Positions 1 to 13,400 of a stretch of 64,000 bases of DNA are shown one piece after another; position 1 is the stretch's first letter; every line of letters starts with the position of its first letter. A program made the position numbers and the translations under genes. Origin of the DNA: Metopolophium dirhodum (Eukaryota; Arthropoda; Insecta; Hemiptera; Aphididae). A model generated the notes under the pieces. That model made no database searches. It saw nothing but the letters and a program-made list of their open reading frames with translations, and was not told the DNA's origin. The DNA is taken from assembly GCF_019925205.1 (NCBI RefSeq), contig NC_083567.1, positions 19,406,001-19,470,000 on the forward strand, given 5' to 3'.

Positions 1-2270
1 ATAGTTATTTGTATGGCTTACTATCACGTATAACAATTATTTGATATATATTTATATTTATGTATATAAATAATTTAAAATAAAAAAATGGTTTTAATAA
101 AAAGATGTATAATAATAGGTACTTTTAATAACTTCAATATTTCCCAATTCATTGTTTTATTATTATATGCTATACAGCTAATTTTAAAAATATAATTTTC
201 TTACTTGATAGTGTTAGTTATACAATATATTTGGCTTTTATATAAAATTGTGTATTGGAGTACAGAACAATAAAATTGAAAAACTTTATTATGATTTCTA
301 TTAACTCGAAAACCATATAATGATCATAATCGTATTGTTAAAAATTTCGAACAATTGCAGAGTACTCAACTTTTATTTTATTATTTTATTATTAACAATG
401 TATCAATAAAATATATTGTTATGTAGAGATAACTTATGAAATTTGATAATAATAAACCATTTTGAGTTTTTTCGAAAGTCATTAAAAATGTTTGAAATAA
501 GAGTTAAATTAAATTCAGCGTTTGTTAATAGAGTTTGTATCATGACATGGGTACATAAAATAATATAACATACCACTCTTGTAATGTTTAATTGTACTTC
601 TCAACTAAAGACCAATATGATTAAAAAGTAGAGAATTAATTTACTAGTGATTAGCAATACAAAATTATAATAAAATAATTTTAAATTAACTAAACCACCA
701 GGTCACTGTTGGTCTGGCTATAATAATTGGGCCCCCAGCACAATAATTTTCAATAGGCCTTTATTTTCAAAAATACAACATAATATTGTAAAATTGTATG
801 GTTTCCACACTTTTGTGACTAATGCTAAATCCAATAGGTAATAATTAATAAATAACACACAACTTGTTGAAATTGTATGTAATATATATTTTTGTATTTT
901 CTTATAATATTGTTCAATGGATTCACCATAACTTCAGAAGTCCACTTTATAAGACTATAATATTTGTGATGAAATGTACGTGTCACGGGGAATAACTTGC
1001 ACATTTTTTTACTATAGCTATTACACAGAATATGGGTCGATAAAATTGACATGTGCATAACAGTTCATGATGGTTATATTGTCGTATTGAAAAATATTAT
1101 AAAAACCAAAAAAAAAATAATACATACATTTTAACGAGTACCTAATTTTGATTATTACTTATTGGATTAGAATTATTATAGTTATCAAAGTGTGGGAATC
1201 ATACAAATTAAGTCATTATGCAATATTCTATATTTTTGAAAATGTAAGTTGCTTTCATTCATACAAAATTCAACCGATTTCAAAATTGGTTTGGGACCTT
1301 ATTAGTCATAACATTATTAGTACATAATATGAGTATATTATATAGCTATATATTACATAAAAAAATGTGTGAGAATCGCGAGTAAACTTAATTTTTTTTA
1401 TTTCTTTCTCGTTTGTCTAGGGCCCCCATAATATATATAAAAATATCCAAGGGCCTCAGGCGATCGCAGGGTAGCCAGGCTGGCCAGATCGATACCAAGA
1501 GAGATGATCAAAATTATTTTCAATTTAAATTATAATTTTTATTTATAATTGATGCGCCTTTTAAAGTATATTTCTTGTTTTCGCGTTTGAAACTTATTTT
1601 CTAATAAATCCATAATATTATATAAAAATAATCAAATTACACTGATTATATTATTGAACGACCGGTATTGCAGCGCTGTCAGTAATCACGATGGTTCGAA
1701 AACTTTATTGTCCGTTGATGCTAAACAAGACCCGAACAAACTTTTATTATAAAATAGTAAGTATCTAAATGAGCGTCTATACTAAATAAATAAACGCCCA
1801 AATGTAGGCCACAATAATATCTTATTATATCGCGTATATGCTATTTAATTAAAAAAATTAGTGGAGTATTTCAAAATATGACTGCGATAGGTAGGTACAT
1901 TTTTAACAGTGGTTTGTGTGATTTTATGTAATAATAATAATATTATGTAGGCAATAGGTACCAATATTGTATCAACATCACGATAAACGATGTAGAACAC
2001 ATTATGTTTGTGAAATCTTTAGACTATTTATCTCGAAATACAGATTTTTATGTAGCTACTCTAATTTAATTCTGATGACGCAATAAACGTATTGTATAAG
2101 AACTATTAAGAATTTAACATTATTAGGTGGGTGCCAACTTATATTATTACTATATTATTATAAATAGAAATCACGATAATCGTTTTAATTTGATATTTTT
2201 CTCGTCAAATAGTAATATGATATGACCATCATGAAGACTACACTCAGAACGAACATATAATATTGTAATA
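1..2270. other. AT-rich non-coding stretch
   Basis: No coding region can be supported; the only open frames are short, low-complexity and AT-rich. Two GGGCCCCC-containing patches, near 690-770 and 1420-1490, resemble the GC-rich ends of old hAT-like elements (GGTCTGGCTA on one side, an inverted AGCCAGGCTGGCC on the other), but I found no target duplication, so this is only a suggestion. The rest holds nothing I recognise. Confidence 0.5.
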
Positions 2271-2274
2271 TTCT

Positions 2275-3330
2275 ATACGACGAGAAACCGCTGCAGTCTG
2301 GCAGGGCTGCCGAGGAGGGGTTGAGGGCGCTTTTTGAAAATTGAGGGTCGTAAAGCCAGCACCGCTTAGCGCAAATCAGATCTCGGACGACCGGAATGCT
2401 CTGCAGAGGAGGGTATGAGATTATATCGCAGACCGGCTGTGCGTGTGCGTGTGTGATATATAGAGAGAGAGAAGAGAGAGTCCTTTGTTTTCTGGTCTTT
2501 TAGCTGCGGTTAATCGGCGCCCATTACCGAATATTAAACGCGCTTATTGTGTGCACGCACGCCTTGCCGAGCACTCGCACAATACTCGCCCCAAACACAT
2601 ACGCGCGGCGTTTATAATAATATATGGTAAATGTTACAGTACTAAAAAACAGGCTCCAGTGCAATTTGTTCGGTCACACGCGCACCCCGCGACCCTGCCG
2701 CGTGCCGACGAGAGGGGCGATCGCGCGATCGAGGGGAGGGTCCGCGGACTGCGAGGGTGGAGAAGCGGTGTAGAGAGGGCACTACGACTGCGGCCGAGAG
2801 AAAGGAACGGACACGTCATTATCGGCCGGCTGGAATATAATATAATACAATGATATTACAGCCGTTTATACTTATATGGTCACGCGAAACGGCTGTGCCG
2901 GGCCGTGCGTTTTTCATATGTATATATTATTATAATATTATTCTGTGTATATGTACGTTTTGTGTATTTACGCGTAAATATTAGCACTTAAACTCACGCG
3001 CGAAAGTCCGTAGTCTAAACGAGACACAGTGTTGTGCCGCACGGCGAGCGCGTGCAATCGATCGAGCATTGTAATGTACCTTAATTTTTTACATGCATAT
3101 ATTATTATTATTATGCACCCCACCACTTACGACGCCGACGCCCTCACGTCTAGCACTTTTCCTCGATATGTGCGCAATCTATATCGCGGGAAAAATACCG
3201 GAAGCGATTTATACCGGAACAAGTTTCCACGACCCCGTCCACGACGGCTGGTGGCGAGTGCGCGAGCAGCACGACGAATTTCATTATTCTTCTACTGCCC
3301 CCCCCCCCTCACTCGCTTAATGTGTTGACG
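2275..3330. promoter_or_regulatory. CpG-rich segment, possible promoter or 5' exon
   Basis: This roughly 1 kb stretch is clearly richer in G+C and CpG than its surroundings, with runs such as GATCGCGCGATCGAGG near 2719 and a GA-rich tract (2460-2480). Open frames of 99-122 codons here are probably by-products of base composition: they show no recognisable domain and read across both strands. In AT-rich insect genomes such islands often mark promoters or first exons, so a transcription start is plausible. No TATA box, splice site or coding homology was identified that would prove it. Confidence 0.3.
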
Positions 3331-6300
3331 TAATATTATTAATAACGACGATAATTGTAACAATTGTATATAATTAAGCGTGCCTACACCTTTATAATGT
3401 TTGACTCCGCACACCCGGAGAATGAGACGTAAAAAAAATACGACGACAGCTTAAAAACAAATCAAATACAAATTAACTGACAAAGACAAACGACCGTTCT
3501 ACAAGACTATAATATTATAAAGTCTAGAACGTATTTAAGACGCACGCTGCGTTCTGAAGTAAATTACTTAATAAAAATATTTGTCGTTGTTTTATGAACA
3601 CAATTTAGAAATTTCACTCGGAAAATAGTTTTTAATATTCATCATTGCGAAGTCATAATGTATTTGAGAATTTGAGCAGATGGCGACGTAAATACAATGA
3701 TTTTAAGTTTTGCCACTTCATTTTTTCCTGGCTCTCATTTTCCCCGTTTATATTATAAATTATAATCATTATAGTCGAATAAATGCCAGTTAACTTAATA
3801 ATGTTATATCATTAAACGATATTTATAATTAATTTTTTTTTTTAAACATAATTCTTGGATTATTTATTCAAGTCATTTTTTTTTTACTTACTCGTAACTA
3901 AAATATTAAAAATTATACATCAAAGTTTATTTAAATTCATTAGCGAAATTAACATTTGGAAACGGTTGGTCACGTGTGTTGTGGTATAATTAAAATTCTT
4001 TTGTACCCGTTATATTATTTAACTAGAATTTATGACGTTTGAAAACGGGATCGTTAAGAAAATAATTAAATGATCTCCAATAGCACACCTAGGAATTTCA
4101 TATATTTTTCAACTAGAAGCTTTTAGTAGATTTAATAGCTATTATTAACACGGTTTGATGATAATATTTTTATTTATTATGTACAAAAGATGGTTATAGC
4201 CGGTACTGCCGCGCCAGTGTGAACTTTTCCATAAAACTGTATTACGAATAAACATTTATTTATATAGGTAAATCGTAATTTTAATTTTGATACTGTTCGT
4301 GTAAAACAAAATGTATTGCTAAGAATTTCATCCTCAGTGACTTGAAATTGAATACACTTGTTATCAACATATTTTTCAATTCATTAACTATAACTATTAT
4401 AATAAGTAAACGTATTGAACTATATTAGTTCTATCATCTATCACTTACACTTGCTCATTTCAACATACATTAATAATTAATATTATTGTTGCAACCACTA
4501 CGGTGCAGATGTACCGAAAATGCCTAACCGGAACGCCGCGTTACCGTTCTTAGGTCTATGATACTGAAATACGGACGTTAAATGTCGGTGAAATTCATAA
4601 TTTCCGGATAATGTTTGATCCAACAATGTTATTCTTATGCCGCTTTAGTCCAATATGTTTTATCCTACAAAGTTATAATATAAAATATGTATACTGGACC
4701 AATATTTAAAAAAATCCATACTAACCCAATGCACCTTATTTAAAGAAGTGTCAGTACATTAGTAATGAACATTCAGAATTAAACATTTTTTGAACAACAT
4801 TGCTTCTAAATTATTTGAACTTATTGAAACAGTTATTTTTGTTTACGATATGAACAACTATACAGTAGGTATCTATAATACATTGACAGGGTTAATAGGA
4901 GAATAAGTCAATTTGGCTATTCTTCGATTACCCACCACGCTAAATTAAATAAATCCATTAATAAGAAGCATATACTTACATAAATAGATTATTGTTACAC
5001 GACGTATACTAACTATGCATAACATAATTTAATTAAATTTTTTTTAGACAATTATTACGTAATAACACACATACTATTGACAGACCGATAGGTAATAATA
5101 TGATATAAGCATTTTGATATATTATATTATATTAGGTACATTTGAAAGAGACAATTTCTATATATTAACAAATTACTCTTCTCTATATTTACAAAGATTG
5201 CTGTCACAACAACGAATAAGTAATTAGTTACATATATCTTATTGTTCACTACCATTCTACTTCATTAATCAAAGAATGTATAAAATGTAAAACATTATAA
5301 TTTTATATTTCTTTTAAAATGTTATTTATTTTATATTTGATTCATTGAAAATTATTTTTTGTTTTAAACGAACGTAGAATAAAAAATGTACAATATTCGA
5401 GTTTATTTTTGTATGACGGATCGGATTATGGTGTATTTTATGTTTAAACAATTACCATATACATCATACTCTAGTCCAGACTTTTAAATTTAATTTATAA
5501 AAGGTGCTTAAGTATTAACCAATATTCTTAATTTGAATAAGTAATGTAGTTCTATAGAACCATCTACCGACACCACAGCTGTCTAATAAAGTACGGAGAA
5601 ATGAAAGCTAAAAGAATAATGCACTTATGCAAATGTCATGTTAATCCAACGCGTAGTGTGGAATGGATATTTTTAGTTTAATGCTATACAAACATTTTCT
5701 TTCAACCGATATTTTTCTTCGCTAAAAATTCTAAACAAAAAAAGTGATATTTTTTTAAATTTATGTAAATCACCTACAATGGAATTTTTTTGTTTCTATT
5801 TGAGTTATATTTTTTTACTATAATCAGTGAGTTAATCAAAATTTATTTGAACAGGTATTATAAATATAATGTGTTGTTTCTAAAATCTCGACTAAAATTC
5901 TAAAACGAATCACTATTGCTATCAAATGGACCTGTGCCTACGTACAGTTTATGTTGCACGTCAATCAATAATAATAAAAAAAAATATTATCGAAACGAGA
6001 CTATTGTATTTCTATCAAACACAATAATCGAGCGGTAACATATTGTGATATTGTATTGTCTTCATTATCTGCACTATAATATCTGCAGTGCCTGTGTCCA
6101 GGTTATTTAATTTATATTTGGATCGTTTGAGGAAGCGTTATCAAACGTTTTCGGAAACTAATATGGTGAAAAAACAAAAATAATGCGAAATATTTGTTGC
6201 ACACCGTCCATTTATAAAGGTCTGACGTAACGTTTTAACCCTCAACATTGCATTTTATCCACCACGAAATCGTAAGGTGTTCAAATAATTTTAAAAACAT

Positions 6301-7060
6301 TTCAATGAAAAAATATAAAAATAATATTACGAAATGTAGTATCCATATTAAAAATCAATATCTACAAGGTGATTCACAAAGTTGATGTTCGGGTGTTCTG
6401 TGGTGATACAGACTTCTGTTTTTTAAATGAGAACTTGTTTGGCCTTATATTTGTTGATGTATTTCGCGGATAAATTTTCTGAGAATTTTGAAAATTGAAA
6501 ATTCACAAGTTTCATAATATTTAACATTCACAACTGATATGAACTCTATTTCAAACAATTCCAGTGGTTCTGTGTTGCAAGTATGATAAACTTCATCATA
6601 TACACCTGGGTACGCTCAACATGTCAATATTCTATCGTCACGAATAAGTCTTCACATAATTTGAACACAGTATATGTATCTTATATTTTGTACCAATGTA
6701 CCACATTGGCATACATTCGATCGAATGACTACCTAGGTAACCTTTAGTGTTATCGTTGCAACCGCGAAGAATAATATGCAAGGTTTGAAATAAATAGATT
6801 CCATACCACATAAGCAGAACAACATGGAAATCTGCGATACGCCGTCTAAACGCACTTTCGTACAAAAACACATAATATACAAACTACACAATAATAGTAA
6901 TAACAATAATAACAATAGTGCAACACACGTTTACCTATATAATAATAATACGATCTGGAATGTTTCGTTGAAAACTGAAAGGGAAAAATGTACACACTTG
7001 ACGGGAAATTCGGGGGCGTGTTTCGACGACGACAAAATAACTATGTAAGTACGCGCAAAG

Positions 7061-7093
<33 letters not shown>

Positions 7094-9010
7094 TAATATT
7101 ATTCACAGACATAATAGAATTGACTGCGGTTAGAGATAGAGGATAACTTAAGCCAACATCACGCACAAGAGACGGCCATATACATTTGTCATTTGTGGGA
7201 ATTCTTGGAGAAATTGATAATAAAGTTTTTCCGTCGTGAATAAAATCGTGATAACAGAAAATTATCATTCTTATAAAAATACCAAAATATGTAAAATACT
7301 TTCAGAAACATATTATTAGACTTACTAATTTATTAGATTTTTAACTACTATTTTAGTACCTATTGTATGAAATATAATAATAATTAATAACAATAGCTAA
7401 TACCAGCTGTTGTGTGTCCCAGCTTTAAAATGAGGTCCAAGATTCACGGGTACCTAAAGTATTTTCAGTTGCAACTATTAGGCACTATTAACTTTCATTA
7501 CATTAGGTATGGGATTTAGTGAGGTCTCCAATTTCAAAAACTCGTCTGTTCTTTTATGACTACGATATTATTAATATGTAATATGTATATGGTTTTTGTG
7601 TGGGGAAATACTAACAATTTGTTTTACCAAGACACGTTCTTATAACGTCCCCTAAAATACATTGTTCGGTTACGGTGCGTCTTTATGCACAGTACCGAAC
7701 AAATTGCGAAATTTTCGTCGACCTATATAATAGTAGCGAACACGTGGTTTTAAGAGACAGTGCCGAAACCGTGGTAACTGTACTGCATTGTGAATGCGAA
7801 TCGCTTAAGTCGTTATGACGTATGGTACGTACACATATTATACAGGTAGATAACCCACTGTTGCGGTACACACACGAAGATGCGAGAAATTCGTATTCCA
7901 GTCAAAGTCTGGTAAATTTTTAGAGTTTATCATTTTTAATAACGTCTCATAAAAGTATATTAATTTTCAACATAATATTAAAATACGTCCGATCAATGTA
8001 CAGGCGTTTTTTTTTAATAATAATAATATTATATAACGCATTATCATGTTCGTTCAGCAAAATAATAAAACCATGTTAAAATGTGATGTAAAACCTTGAT
8101 GTAACGATAGCAAATTTAATTTAATTATTTTAATTTTAGATAACGTATAATTATATTTAATTTACAACGATAGGTTTTATTTACTCCTCTAGCCAGTTAA
8201 TCAATTTCAAAAGTTCCATGCAGCTTAGTAGATAAGAACTCTATATTGTAATCAATGCAGATAATTCTAATGCAACTGGTTCTTTCAAAAATTTACTTAA
8301 AAATTTAGAGAATACATAGTGCCATTTACGGCTCGGACTTAATTAACATAATTGGATTTTGACAATATTTAAAATGCATAAGTGTTACAATGAATTTCGG
8401 CAATTATTTATTTTAATATCAAAATGATTGAATCATAATATCAAAGACCTATTTGATTTAATAATGATGATGTAAAATTTCGAAAAAAATGTTTTTGACT
8501 TATATTAATTTAATCGAATTCAAGGTTTCTCACAGGTAATTCTCAATATAAATTAATAAATTGGAAAAATAAATTTATCTTATGCTTTATGAATTAAAGT
8601 AAAAATGTTGTGTTGTTTGCTTAATGTCTTAAGATCTAGCTGGTACAATTTGTAATGATGGACATTTTATTTGAATTTAAATTAAATTTTTTAATATAGA
8701 AATATTTTCTGAATGAATGTTCATTATACGTTGAAAATAATAGTACAACGCACGTTTTGGTAAATATAGCTACACCTAGCATCAGTCTTAGGTATATAAA
8801 CATAATTTGTTACCTTATATCCTCGTTGTGTCGGTCTGTTGGTAACAAGTCTAATATGGTTATGGTTGTTGATTTTGAACTATATTTATTAACAGATAAA
8901 CAGATTTAGACTAGTAATTACTGTACACAGTTACATTTGTTTGCAGTCAAAAAGATTCTATTCAAAGTAAATTTAATCAGCCAACATAAAAGTAAAAGGG
9001 GTTAAAATGA
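3331..9010. other. AT-rich non-coding stretch
   Basis: No gene is supportable. It contains simple repeats, for example an (ATA)n run at about 7061-7093, and scattered poly-A/poly-T. The segment near 8810-8950 resembles a segment near 42395-42480 (CCTTATATCC.CGT.GTGTC), suggesting an older dispersed repeat. Confidence 0.5.
7061..7093. repeat. (ATA)n microsatellite
   Basis: About eleven uninterrupted trinucleotide units, visible directly. Open frames across it (poly-Asn or poly-Leu) are artefacts of the repeat. Confidence 0.9.
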
Positions 9011-10465
9011 TTTCGCTCTGCTGTACAGTAGGTTAGGTTACAAGTGGTTCACTGTAAAATGGATGGTATTAAATTCGAATTCAATGACATAATAATATAA
9101 TTATATACGAAAAACGATTCTGAGCGGAGATAGTTTGTCACTCTGGATATTTGATATTGTTATTACTTATTATTATTATGGTAGGCGGTAAGTAGAATTA
9201 ATATTATAAAATCACAAAAAAATAACTAAAAACGTTATCCTTGGTTATTTAATATGTAATTTCGTCCAAATTTAAACATAAAATTACTAAAAAAAAACAG
9301 TGTTTTTTTTTAGACTTTTTAGTTACAAAATAACCTACTTACGTGGAACTTTGTTTTACATTTTCAATCCTTAGCTATAAAATTTGAACATTTTATAAAC
9401 ATTGTTAACTACAACATAATTTGTTAATTTGATAAATTTTGTCAAAATTCGGACTTTGAGTGCTTATAAAAAAAATTGTGCCTACCTATACATTTTTAAT
9501 ATTTTTCAACTGATGCTGTAACAATATATAAATAGCCTTGTATTAAATTTTGACGCATTTTGACCCAACAAATAACATTTTATTGATATTTATAGAAAAA
9601 AAACTAAAACTAAAAATTAAAAATGGCTGTAAACAGCTCAAAACCAGTCAAAATATTTTGAACATTTTATCAAGTATAGGAATGTTTAAAAGAAACATAA
9701 TATGGTGTAAATTTCAAGTATCTACAGTTATTCGTTTTAGAATTACAACAAAAAAGAAAATCGCTACACGAGAAATCAAGTGAATATCAAATGTTGTAAA
9801 AATTTGAACTTCAAACACTTATAAGAATTTCATTTGACTTTCCGATACACATTTTTCTTTTGATAAAGGTAGGCAAGCTTATGAGACATCTTTTATAACA
9901 TTTTCAAATCTTAGATTTAAAAAGAACATTTTGTATGAAATTCTTTTTTAAAATAATTGTCGAAATTCGAGTTTTAAATGCTTATAAAAAAATTACGATT
10001 ATACATTTTTAATATTTTCTACTTCCACTGTACTGTAACATTATATTAGGATATTTGTATTACATTAATTTCAAGCTTTTTGACCAAATGAATAAAATTT
10101 GAATGATATTTATAGAAACTGAAAATTTAAACATTCAGTGAAAATGTCATGTATCTTTGGTCATTTGTTTTAGAGTTACACCAAAAATCAAAATTCGTAT
10201 TGTAAAAATTTCAGTTTTTCCTTAATTTTTTGGTTGTTTTTCTAGACTATTTCAGAAAATATTGGTCATTTTTACTTTTGAGCCTCTCCCAATAACAACT
10301 AGATTCACTTTTCTACAAGAAATGAAACTGTCGAAGACAATTAAAACATTTTTAGTCCCAAAAGGTACTCAAACAAAAAGTAATAGACTACATTTGAATA
10401 TACTAAAAAAAAACACGCACATCATTGTAAAGTCAATGCATCCATCGCTCCGCTCGGAATATTAA
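9011..10465 (-). mobile_element. ~1.4 kb dispersed repeat, copy D (inverted)
   Basis: This is the same repeat as at 45955-47345 and 57710-59140, but in the opposite orientation. The left edge carries CGCTCTGCTGTACAGTAGGT, ACAAGTGG.TCACTGTAA and ACGATTCTGAGCGG; the right edge carries ATGCATCCATCGCTCCGCTC, the reverse of the GAGCGAAGCGATGAATGTAT end of the other copies. The interior shares GAATGATATTTATAGAAA and the repeated fifty-base modules of the family but is more diverged. No protein is encoded. It is probably a non-autonomous DNA element or a fragment of one; the class is not determined. Confidence 0.7.
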
Positions 10466-13400
10466 ATATCAATATTTGAGTATTTAATATAGATCCATAC
10501 AAGCCAATATTAAAAACATACCAAAATAAGAGGTTACCTACCAAATAATTTTTAAGTCGTACGTGGAATTATAGCTATATTATTGCGTTGTTTAAAATAC
10601 GTTTAGATACCGGGAAGCACACTCGTAGCTTTCCTAACTTGTTCATATTACAATGTCCCGACTATTAAGATTTCTTTTTTTTTTACATGCGACCCGTCTT
10701 ATAGAATTCCAAAAAAAATTAGTTATCATTTCCATATGACCATATATAGAGCAAACGAGCGAATCGTCAACATTATACTGTATAAGGTTGCATTTTAATT
10801 TGTAAGACGCGGGATATTTTTGATAGTTATTATTACTCATTACGAATTACTGTTATTATTTCCTCTTCTCGCTAATGTATACACAACCATACACCAGATA
10901 ACGGAAAACCATATAGCGTTGTTTCTTCGACGTGGGCGGGCAAAATAATACAATTGCAAAACACACACACATACACACGGAATTAAAAATCGCTGTGGGT
11001 TGTTTGTACACGGTGTAGAAAGAATCGATTTTTTTTGGCACTCCTCCGCAGAGAAAACAGGCGCCTGGGGTTTGCCGTGCGACCGAAAATCTATATTTTC
11101 ACTTTGTACACACACACACAATAATAATAAATAATATAATATATAAATTAAACCATCAACGGGGCGGCGTGTGTGGATATATATGCGTATGTACCGCAGC
11201 CGAAGAGGAATCGTCTCCGTTCGCGGCCACCGAAAAACTAAATTATACGTAGAGTCGAAATAATTTATCTCCCACGATGGCACTTCTGCTGTGCGTTTTT
11301 ATGGCGCGATGCATTATCGTTAAACACAAAGGAACTCTATCGCGGTTAGGTTTATTCATTTGTTTTTGTATTTTTTTTTTTTTTTTACCACATCCTGCCA
11401 CTATAATACTACAACTCTATAGTCTATATACTCTGCATAGAACGAAAATAAAACGCAATCGTATTAATACGACCCCTTACACGGTCATTGATGCGCTCAT
11501 CGGGCGGAATAATTAGTATACGAAAACATGTCGACCATAATAAAAAATACCGTCGCTCGCACATCGCATGAATCATAGATTATATTATTTTCGAATGGTG
11601 AAGAAAACTGTATCGGTATACATATATATATTATATTTATAATAATATATCGACAGACGCATTTGCAGTATAGTTGTAGGCACCCATACTCGCGAGACGC
11701 TCGAGATGAAACGCGGATATAGAGTAAAGGTACTTCCTTAGAATTCCGTCACCGATAAATTATCGCGAGACGCCGTCGGTGTGCCCCACGGTGTTCGGAA
11801 TTTTCTTTAGTGCACGCTGTACATATTATATACCTACGTAGTTATACGTACGAACGAACAGTGGGGGGTGGGGGCCGCGGTAATGGAGTTTCCATAGTTC
11901 CCGCCACTTTAAAAAAATAAAAAAATCTCAACGTTCCGGGATATATTATAGCGTTGGGTACCTTTGAAATATTATGAATTCCACGTCGCCATAACTTATT
12001 TGACCAGGAAAATGAAAATATTATATAATATACTCCTATATGATAACAGGTAGCAATACTATGCGAACGATAATGTGTGAGCAGATACAATATGAGGGAT
12101 TCAACACTCTCTGACGTAAAAATCGCGCGTCACAATCGCAGTTTTACTTATTATATTCCGCTGCATCCGAGACACGTCGAATCGAATTAAGTGACAATTA
12201 TATTATACGTCTATACATGATAATATACACTGCGAAAGCGGTTTTGGGGCGAATTCGATTAAACGAGCTCGTTTATAATATTAAAGTTATATGGTTTATG
12301 AATATAAATATATATATATATATATACTACATGTGTATCATTGAAACGGGGTTTACATTAACTCCACATTCGTTACAAACAAACGTTTCCGACGTCTCAC
12401 TCTTTGAATACTATCTATGCCCACCTAGCTCATACGATAACTGTTCTGTAGAGGCACATAGTTACCTACTATGCATGCGTCGTGCTTGTATTATAGTAAC
12501 GGTTAAAATATGTATCTTTAAAACTACGATCGAATGTTCGTTATAAAATCATAGTCCCGCGAGTACTAAACAAAATATTTATATAGTTATTGTAATAAAA
12601 GACTCATAAACCTTATTGATATCGTATTATGAATCGAAGTCATTGTCGATATATTTTAATATCCATCGCGAATTTTTTTTTAATGACGCAGTATCCTGCA
12701 TATATTATATAAACAGAGTTACCTACGCGTATTGTAATGTAACAGTGACAGTCAACGCTATTTTTTGTTTAGCTACGGATTCTAATAATAATTGTAAATA
12801 GTATTTGAATTACTTACTAAGCCGGAGTATATTATTATATAGGCAGTAGGTTTGTGTTTTGTTCGCGTCGTAAATATTAATATGCATACTATAGTTAAGG
12901 TCATATTTTAATAATATTAAGTCATTGACAAACCTTCGATAAATCGAATTCCTGAAAAAAAAAAAAATACAAAAATTAGATTTTTTTTGTTTGTATTTTA
13001 GACATTGTTGCCAAAATCACATTATTGTGTAGAACACAATATAATTAATTATTAATTATTATTAATTAAATTCGGTTATAATATATACTCATTGTATATT
13101 TTTATATTTTATAACTCGTGTTTGGGGGGAAAAAAAATAGTAATTGTGTGGAAAAGCGGTCAGAATAATATAATAGTCTTACTAAAGACGTGTTGAAAGG
13201 TGATGAAAGCTGATTGTGATTCATATCGACCGAAGTTATAATATGCAAGACTGACAGCAAAACTATGTGAAAGAGATTGAACTACAGGTATATTACCTAT
13301 ATTGTTTCATATTATTTAGCAGATTAGTTGATGGCAGATGAAAATCTTATGGTATGATATCTATCACAGACTGTTGAGCTGTAGAGTAGGTACTAGTAGG

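Noticed and set aside
10840..11283. 147-aa frame in the CpG-richer region
   Set aside because: Crosses microsatellite sequence, no recognisable domain, no splice pattern.
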